NCBI RefSeq assembly: GCF_029626035.1
Contig: NZ_JARUBE010000003.1
Span: forward strand, 4,340,001 to 4,404,000
Direction of reading: 5' to 3'
Length of the DNA: 64,000 bases
Source: Micromonospora sp. WMMD980
GTDB lineage: Bacteria; Actinomycetota; Actinomycetes; Mycobacteriales; Micromonosporaceae
Shown here: positions 59,227 to 64,000 of the stretch, piece after piece
Layout of the letters: the number at the start of each line of letters is the position of its first letter
Position numbering within the stretch: the stretch's first letter is position 1
The notes under the pieces: model-generated
Databases searched by the model: none
Told to the model about the DNA's origin: nothing
The model's input: only the letters and a program-made list of their open reading frames with translations
Program-made: the position numbers and the translations under genes

Positions 59227-60405
59227 TCAGTGCCGCGGTGGCGCATCGCGGGACGGCCTGTCGCTTTCGCCCCGCCGGGAACGCGGTACCCCGGCGGCGA
59301 CCGCGGCCAGGGTGCGGGCGTCCAACCGCCCGTCGCCGAGCCCCAGCTCCACCACCGTCCGGTAGACCCGCTCGTCCCGACCGGCCGCGGCCACCACCGC
59401 GTCCACCACCCACTGCCGCCGGGCCAGCCAGGCCGCCGCGGAGCTGTGCCGCAGGTGGGTGCCGAGCCGGTCGCGCAGCGCCGCCGCGTACCGGCGGGCC
59501 GCGTCGGCCGGGGCGCCGGCCGCCGCCGCGCCGGCCAGCGCCCCGGAGCGCAGCGCGTAGAAGATGCCCTCGCCGGTGAACGGGTTGATCAGCGACAGCG
59601 CGTCGCCGGCGAGCAGCACCCGCCCCCGACCCGGCGCCGGCCGGTGTGTCGAGAGCGGCAGGTGGTGCGCCCGCAGGTCGGTCACCGTCGCCGGGTCGGT
59701 GCCGGGCAGCAGCGCGGCCATCCGGTCCAGCAGGTGCGCGCGGGTCAGCGCCTCGCCGCGCAGCACCTCCCCGTACCCGACGTTCGCGCGCCCGTCGCCG
59801 ATCGGAAAGGCCCAGGCGTACGCGGGCCAGCGCGCGGCCGACGTGACGATGAGCTGCTGGGGCGGGCCGGGCGGTGCGGGCGCGTAGCCCCGGATGGCGA
59901 GCGCGAGGTGCCGGTCCGGGTTCACCGGATGCCCGAGCGCCCGCCGCAGCACCGACCCGGCGCCGTCCGCCCCGACCACCACCCGGGCGGCCAGTTCACC
60001 GTCGAGCACCACCCGGTCCGCCGTCACCTCCACCCGGCGTACGGTGTGTCGCCGCAGCTCGGCCCCGCTCCGCACCGCGGCGCGGACCAGGCGCGCGTCG
60101 AACACCCGCCGGGGCACCGTGTAGGCGGGCCGGGGCAGGGGCCGGGCCACCGTGCCGCCGCCCGGGGAGACCAGGCGCAGCGCCGGCAGGGGCGGATAGC
60201 CGTCGACGGCGCCGGTCACCCCCAGCTCGGCGAGGACGTCGAGCGCGTGCGCGGCGATGCCGTCGCCGCACGCCTTGTCGCGCGGGAAGTCGTATCTGTC
60301 GAGCAGCAGCACCCGCGCCGCCCCGGCCCGCCGCGCCGCGAGCGCCGCCGCCGCCCCGGCCGGCCCCGCCCCCACCACCACGACGTCCCACCCGGAACCA
60401 CCCAC
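59227..60405 (-). CDS. Geranylgeranyl reductase family flavoprotein
   Basis: This 392-residue FAD enzyme has GAGPAGAAAALAARRAG at the N-terminus, KACGDGIAAHALDVL, VVGADGAGSVLRRAL and GDALSLINPFTGEGIFYAL. The family saturates isoprenoid chains of menaquinone or lipids; substrate here is inferred only. GTG 60405 has GGAGG 8 nt upstream; GTG 60411 is an alternative. The stop is close to the uppS start (31 nt). Confidence 0.88.
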   Translation of the reverse strand: MGGSGWDVVVVGAGPAGAAAALAARRAGAARVLLLDRYDFPRDKACGDGIAAHALDVLAELGVTGAVDGYPPLPALRLVSPGGGTVARPLPRPAYTVPRRVFDARLVRAAVRSGAELRRHTVRRVEVTADRVVLDGELAARVVVGADGAGSVLRRALGHPVNPDRHLALAIRGYAPAPPGPPQQLIVTSAARWPAYAWAFPIGDGRANVGYGEVLRGEALTRAHLLDRMAALLPGTDPATVTDLRAHHLPLSTHRPAPGRGRVLLAGDALSLINPFTGEGIFYALRSGALAGAAAAGAPADAARRYAAALRDRLGTHLRHSSAAAWLARRQWVVDAVVAAAGRDERVYRTVVELGLGDGRLDARTLAAVAAGVPRSRRGESDRPSRDAPPRH

Positions 60406-60494
60406 CCCCACATCCTCCCCCGCCCACCTCCGCGCTCCCGCCCACCACGCCCACCCACCGTGCCCGCCCGACGCTCGGACTCGCCCGGAGCGGG

Positions 60495-60550
60495 TGATCA
60501 AGGAGTTTGTGTCTTGGAACGAGGGCCCGGTGACACAAACTCCTTGATCA
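60495..60550. repeat. Perfect 19-bp palindrome
   Basis: TGATCAAGGAGTTTGTGTC (60495-60513) and its exact reverse complement (60532-60550) surround 18 nt with GGGCCC. It lies in the 213-nt gap between two leftward genes, nearer the downstream one. Confidence 0.9.
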
Positions 60551-60618
60551 ACGCGGCAGGGAGGCCGGGCCGGACCTGGTTGGGCCGGACGGGCTGGGTG
60601 GGGTGGGGGGTGGGGGTG

Positions 60619-61458
60619 TCAGGGGGTGGAGCGGTTCAGGGAGTACAGGCAGAGGGCGGCGGCGGTCACCAGGGGGGCGCCGTCGCGGATCAGGCCGTCG
60701 ACGCCGAGCAGCCACCAGCAGAGCGGAAGGTCGAGCGCGAGCACGCCCAACGTCACCAGCACCAGCGCCCGGCGGGCCCAGTCCCTGCCGCGCAGCAGGA
60801 AGGCGGTGCAGAACAGCACCGCGTAGCTGGCCGCGATGCCGGCGCCGAACCAGACGAGCAGCGCGGGTACGGCGACCGCGCCCCGGTCCCGCACCGACCC
60901 GATCGCCACCAGCGCGGGCACCAGCATCAGCGGGCTGTAGGTGAAGGCCGCGACCCGGGCGGTGAGCACCCAGCCGTTGGCCTGCGGCCGCTTCGGCGTG
61001 ACCTCCCGCCACGAGATCGTCCCGCCCTCGACCACCAGACCCTTGCGGTGCCGGACCAGGTGGGCACGGACCGCCCCGGAGCGGTAGAGCAGCACCACCA
61101 CGGCGACGCAGAGCGCGGTGAGCGCGGCGAAGCCGAGCAGGCCGGGCAACGCGGGCACGCCGGCCCGGGGCACGACCAGCCGGCCCACCGCGAAGATCGT
61201 GGTCACCGCCAGGATCAGCCCGAACGGCCGGGCCGCCACCCGGCCGGAGTTGACGTGCCCGATCAGGATCAGGAAGCCGAGCGACCGGAGCATCGCCCAG
61301 CCGGTGCGCACCGCGAGGCCGAACTCCTGCTCCGGGGCGTACCAGTAGTTGAGCAGCTCGACCACGACCGTGGCCGCCGCGGTCACGGCGAGCAGCGTGG
61401 TCAGCGCCCGGACGGCGGACGGCCGCCGGACCTCGACAGGTTCGGCGGCCGTCCTCAT
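60619..61458 (-). CDS. Integral membrane protein of unknown function
   Basis: This 279-residue protein has about seven hydrophobic helices (from residue 17 to 270) and a cytoplasmic loop near 130-160 with a basic stretch, VRAHLVRHRKGLVVEGG. No family is recognised. It lies between pckG and the reductase gene, all leftward, 40 nt downstream of pckG. Confidence 0.72.
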   Translation of the reverse strand: MRTAAEPVEVRRPSAVRALTTLLAVTAAATVVVELLNYWYAPEQEFGLAVRTGWAMLRSLGFLILIGHVNSGRVAARPFGLILAVTTIFAVGRLVVPRAGVPALPGLLGFAALTALCVAVVVLLYRSGAVRAHLVRHRKGLVVEGGTISWREVTPKRPQANGWVLTARVAAFTYSPLMLVPALVAIGSVRDRGAVAVPALLVWFGAGIAASYAVLFCTAFLLRGRDWARRALVLVTLGVLALDLPLCWWLLGVDGLIRDGAPLVTAAALCLYSLNRSTP

Positions 61459-61498
61459 GGCATCCGGTCTTGCCCGGTGCGGGCAATCGGCACACCTG

Positions 61499-63340
61499 CT
61501 ACTTCTGCGGCTCCGCGTCGAGGCGGGCCCGCAGCGCGTCCAACTCGGCCCAGAGCACGCCGGGGAGCTTGTCCCCGAACTTCTCGAACCACTCGGTGAC
61601 CAGCGGCAGCTCCTTGCGCCACTCCTGCGGGTCCACCTTCAGGGCGATCCGGACGTCCTCCGGGGTCATGTCGAGGCCCTCGATGTCCAGCGCGTCCTGC
61701 GCCGGGACCATGCCGATCGGGGTCTCCACGGCCTCGGCCCGGCCCTCCAGCCGCTCGATGACCCACTTGAGCACGCGGGAGTTCTCGCCGAAGCCCGGCC
61801 AGAGGAAGCTGCCCTCGGCGTCCTTGCGGAACCAGTTCACATAGTAGATCTTGGGCAGCTTGGCCTCGTCGCCGTCGGCGCCCTTGCCCATCTCGATCCA
61901 GTGCCGGAAGTAGTCACCGCCGTGGTAGCCGATGAACGGCAGCATGGCCATCGGGTCGCGGCGCACCACGCCGACCGCGCCGGACGCGGCGGCGGTGGTC
62001 TCCGAGGAGAGCGTGGCGCCCATGTAGACGCCGTGCACCCAGTCCCGCGCCTCGGTGACCAACGGGACGGTGTCCCGGCGCCGGCCGCCGAACAGGATCG
62101 CGTCGATCGGCACGCCGTTCGGGTCGAAGTAGTCCTCGGCCAGGATCGGGCACTGGGTGATCGGGGTGCAGAACCGGCTGTTCGCGTGCGAGGAGAGGTT
62201 CTCGCTCTCCGGCGTCCAGTCGTTGCCCTTCCAGTCGATCAGGTGCGCCGGCGGCTCACCCATGCCCTCCCACCAGATGTCGCCGTCGTCGGTGAGGGCC
62301 ACGTTGGTGAAGACCGAGTTGCCACGGTCGAGCGTGCGCATGGCGTTGGCGTTGGTCTTCCAGTCGGTGCCGGGCGCGACGCCGAACAGGCCGTACTCCG
62401 GGTTGATCGCGTAGAGGCGGCCGTCCTGGCCGAACCGCATCCAGGCGATGTCGTCACCGATGGTCTCGACCTTCCAGCCCGGGATGGTCGGCTCCAGCAT
62501 GGCGAGGTTGGTCTTGCCGCAGGCCGACGGGAACGCGCCGGCGATGTGGTAGACCTTGCCCTCCGGCGAGGTGATCTTGAGGATCAGCATGTGCTCGGCG
62601 AGCCAGCCCTCGTCGCGGCCCATCACGCTGGCGATCCGCAGCGAGTAGCACTTCTTGCCGAGCAGCGAGTTGCCGCCGTAGCCGGAGCCGTAGGACCAGA
62701 TCTCCCGGCTCTCCGGGAAGTGCGAGATGTACTTGGTCTCGTTGCAGGGCCAGGCCACGTCCTGCTGACCCGGGGCCAGCGGGGCGCCGATGGAGTGCAG
62801 CGCGTGCACGAAGTCGGCGTCGTCGCCCATCGCCTCCAGGATCGCCGAGCCCATCCGGGTCATGATGCGCATCGAGGCGACCACGTACGGGCTGTCGGTG
62901 ATCTCGACGCCGAACATGGGGTTCTCCGCCTCGACGGGACCCATGCAGAACGGGATGACGTACATGGTGCGACCGCGCATGCTGCCGCGGTAGAGCTCCG
63001 TCATCGTCCGCTTCATCTCGGCCGGCGCCATCCAGTTGTTGGTGGGGCCGGCGTCCGCCTCGTCGACGGAGCAGATGAAGGTGCGCTCCTCGACCCGGGC
63101 GACGTCCGTCGGGTCCGTCCGCGCGTAGAACGAGTTGGGCTTCTTCTCGGGGTTCAGCCGGATGAGGGTGCCGTTCTCGACGAGCTCGTCGGTGAGGCGA
63201 CGCCACTCCTCGTCGGACCCGTCCACCCAGACCACCCGCTCGGGGGTGGTCAGTTCCGCGACCTCACGAACCCAGGCGAGCAGTTGGGGGTGGGACGTCG
63301 GGGCCTGATCGATACCCCGAACAGCAGCCGGAGCAACCAT
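61499..63340 (-). CDS. pckG: Phosphoenolpyruvate carboxykinase (GTP)
   Basis: This enzyme converts oxaloacetate and GTP to phosphoenolpyruvate in gluconeogenesis. The 613-residue protein shows the GTP-class P-loop [13 protein letters not shown] with the reactive cysteine, [11 protein letters not shown], and [12 protein letters not shown]. Length and motifs exclude the ATP class. ATG 63340 has AAGGAG upstream. A CRP-like site lies 142 bp upstream. Confidence 0.97.
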   Translation of the reverse strand: MVAPAAVRGIDQAPTSHPQLLAWVREVAELTTPERVVWVDGSDEEWRRLTDELVENGTLIRLNPEKKPNSFYARTDPTDVARVEERTFICSVDEADAGPTNNWMAPAEMKRTMTELYRGSMRGRTMYVIPFCMGPVEAENPMFGVEITDSPYVVASMRIMTRMGSAILEAMGDDADFVHALHSIGAPLAPGQQDVAWPCNETKYISHFPESREIWSYGSGYGGNSLLGKKCYSLRIASVMGRDEGWLAEHMLILKITSPEGKVYHIAGAFPSACGKTNLAMLEPTIPGWKVETIGDDIAWMRFGQDGRLYAINPEYGLFGVAPGTDWKTNANAMRTLDRGNSVFTNVALTDDGDIWWEGMGEPPAHLIDWKGNDWTPESENLSSHANSRFCTPITQCPILAEDYFDPNGVPIDAILFGGRRRDTVPLVTEARDWVHGVYMGATLSSETTAAASGAVGVVRRDPMAMLPFIGYHGGDYFRHWIEMGKGADGDEAKLPKIYYVNWFRKDAEGSFLWPGFGENSRVLKWVIERLEGRAEAVETPIGMVPAQDALDIEGLDMTPEDVRIALKVDPQEWRKELPLVTEWFEKFGDKLPGVLWAELDALRARLDAEPQK

Positions 63341-63473
63341 GTCACATCTCCTTGTGGTCGACGCTGACCGATCTATGGGATGCACGAGTTCTGGCGGGCG
63401 AGGCGCCGCCGTCGTGGAAACCTGGGATTGGGCTCAGCGTAAACCGGGCTGCCTCGCCAGTCAGTGGGACTGG

Positions 63474-63491
63474 TTGTGAAGAACTGCACAA
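63474..63491. promoter_or_regulatory. CRP/GlxR-like operator upstream of pckG
   Basis: TGTGA-AGAACT-GCACA (63475-63490) matches the TGTGA-N6-TCACA consensus with one mismatch and is flanked by T and A to give TTGTG...CACAA. The rest of the 63341-63754 gap shows only a second imperfect repeat, TTCAC...GTGAA (63543-63564), and no gene. Confidence 0.55.
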
Positions 63492-63742
63492 GGTGCGGCC
63501 ACGCTGCGGCATCGCGATCTGATACCCGCTTTCGCGCGCAGTTTCACGCAAATCCTGCGGTGAACCTCCATCGTCCCGGTCCGGGCGAGCGGGATTGCGT
63601 GACCGGCTCCACACATTCGGACCACCGGTTACCCTGTGCTCACGGATATCCGGCACGGGCCCCGTCGCCCACCCGGCGGCCGGGCGCCGAAGCTGCCGTG
63701 GTCGACTCGCCGTTGCAGTCGGTCCGGGTTGGGCGCAACCGG

Positions 63743-63748
63743 TACTCT
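63743..63748 (+). promoter_or_regulatory. -10 box of the GtrA-family gene
   Basis: TACTCT ends 7 nt before GTG 63755, again with no ribosome site. Confidence 0.5.
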
Positions 63749-63754
63749 CTGCGA

Positions 63755-64000
63755 GTGGCCGCGACGATGACCGGGGACCAACCGGGGGCTCCGGAGACCC
63801 GTCGGGGTCCGATCGGAGCCCTGCTCCACCGCTTCGGTCACCTCGTCCACGAGCTGAGCAAGTTCGCCACCGTCGGTGGTGTCGCCTTCCTCGTCGACTT
63901 CGCGCTCTTCAACTACCTGTCGAGCGGTCGCGGCATGCCGCCGCTGGTGGCGAAGACCATCTCCACCGTGATCGCCGCGACGGTCGCCTTCCTCGGCAAC
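63755..64000 (+). CDS. GtrA-family membrane protein (cut by window end)
   Basis: The first 82 residues are visible. After a short polar start, LSKFATVGGVAFLVDFALFN and VVAKTISTVIAATVAFLGN-like segments form the first two helices of the GtrA family, which flips or transfers lipid-linked sugars for surface polysaccharides. ELSKFATVGG is characteristic. The C-terminal part is outside the window, so domain content is incomplete. Divergent from pckG across 414 nt. Confidence 0.82.
   Translation, partial: MAATMTGDQPGAPETRRGPIGALLHRFGHLVHELSKFATVGGVAFLVDFALFNYLSSGRGMPPLVAKTISTVIAATVAFLGN

Noticed and set aside
63342..63656. 104-codon leftward open frame between pckG and the GtrA gene
   Set aside because: No ribosome site or recognisable motif, and it covers the pckG control region.

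Overview
The window looks like a chromosomal core segment of a very GC-rich actinomycete, most likely a Micromonosporaceae member close to Micromonospora. This is inferred from the GC content, the frequent GTG starts, the actinobacterial block mfd - SurA-like lipoprotein - mazG - DUF885 - eno - divIC - DUF501 - NAGS - ppx, a GTP-type PEP carboxykinase, and many long intergenic palindromes of a kind I associate with that family. No database could be searched, so the genus is an inference.

Layout. 0-9 kb: HtrA-like protease, cystathionine beta-synthase, DUF1232 protein, two overlapping SGNH hydrolases, thiolase, CYTH-CHAD protein, a small conserved gene and a Bax-inhibitor-like membrane protein. 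9.2 kb: tRNA-Leu(TAA). 9.4-13 kb: a large membrane protein and a type II NADH dehydrogenase. 12.7-18.5 kb: one leftward transcription unit of dienelactone hydrolase, uracil-DNA glycosylase, DUF4129, a membrane protein, MoxR, DUF58 and a membrane protein. 18.7-21.4 kb: a PadR/membrane-protein pair, a divergent pair (CxxC protein and MerR/AlpA-like HTH) around a direct-repeat control region, and an RHH/Doc toxin-antitoxin pair. 21.4-33.7 kb: the conserved ppx-to-mfd block. 33.9-34.8 kb: a broken cyclase-family gene. 35-42.7 kb: LD-carboxypeptidase, a membrane protein, PEP carboxylase, a GGGDF-repeat protein, RmuC and a lipoprotein. 42.7-50 kb: ispH, xseA-xseB, lipoprotein, DUF4245, glpX, a DMT transporter, and an epimerase divergent from a TetR regulator. 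50.9-55.2 kb: FAD oxidoreductase, rhomboid protease, a secreted transglycosylase behind a probable c-di-AMP riboswitch, and PIN-PhoH. 55.4-57.4 kb: small uncharacterised genes around an XRE regulator. 57.5-64 kb: otsB, cis-prenyltransferase, geranylgeranyl-reductase-type flavoprotein, membrane protein, pckG behind a CRP-like site, and a GtrA-family gene cut by the window end.

Much of the content is housekeeping: the PEP/pyruvate node (eno, ppc, pckG, glpX), isoprenoid and lipid-carrier synthesis (ispH, uppS, GGR-like), DNA repair (mfd, udg, xseAB, rmuC) and envelope maintenance. The most distinctive signals are non-coding. At least ten long palindromes, in several sequence families, lie at 3' ends of genes and never between two divergent starts. 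Many genes start 7-8 nt after a TANNNT -10 box and appear leaderless. Two divergent promoters carry recognisable operator architecture: AGAGC-N3-GCTCT palindromes for TetR, and a 16-bp direct repeat beside a BldC-like HTH gene.
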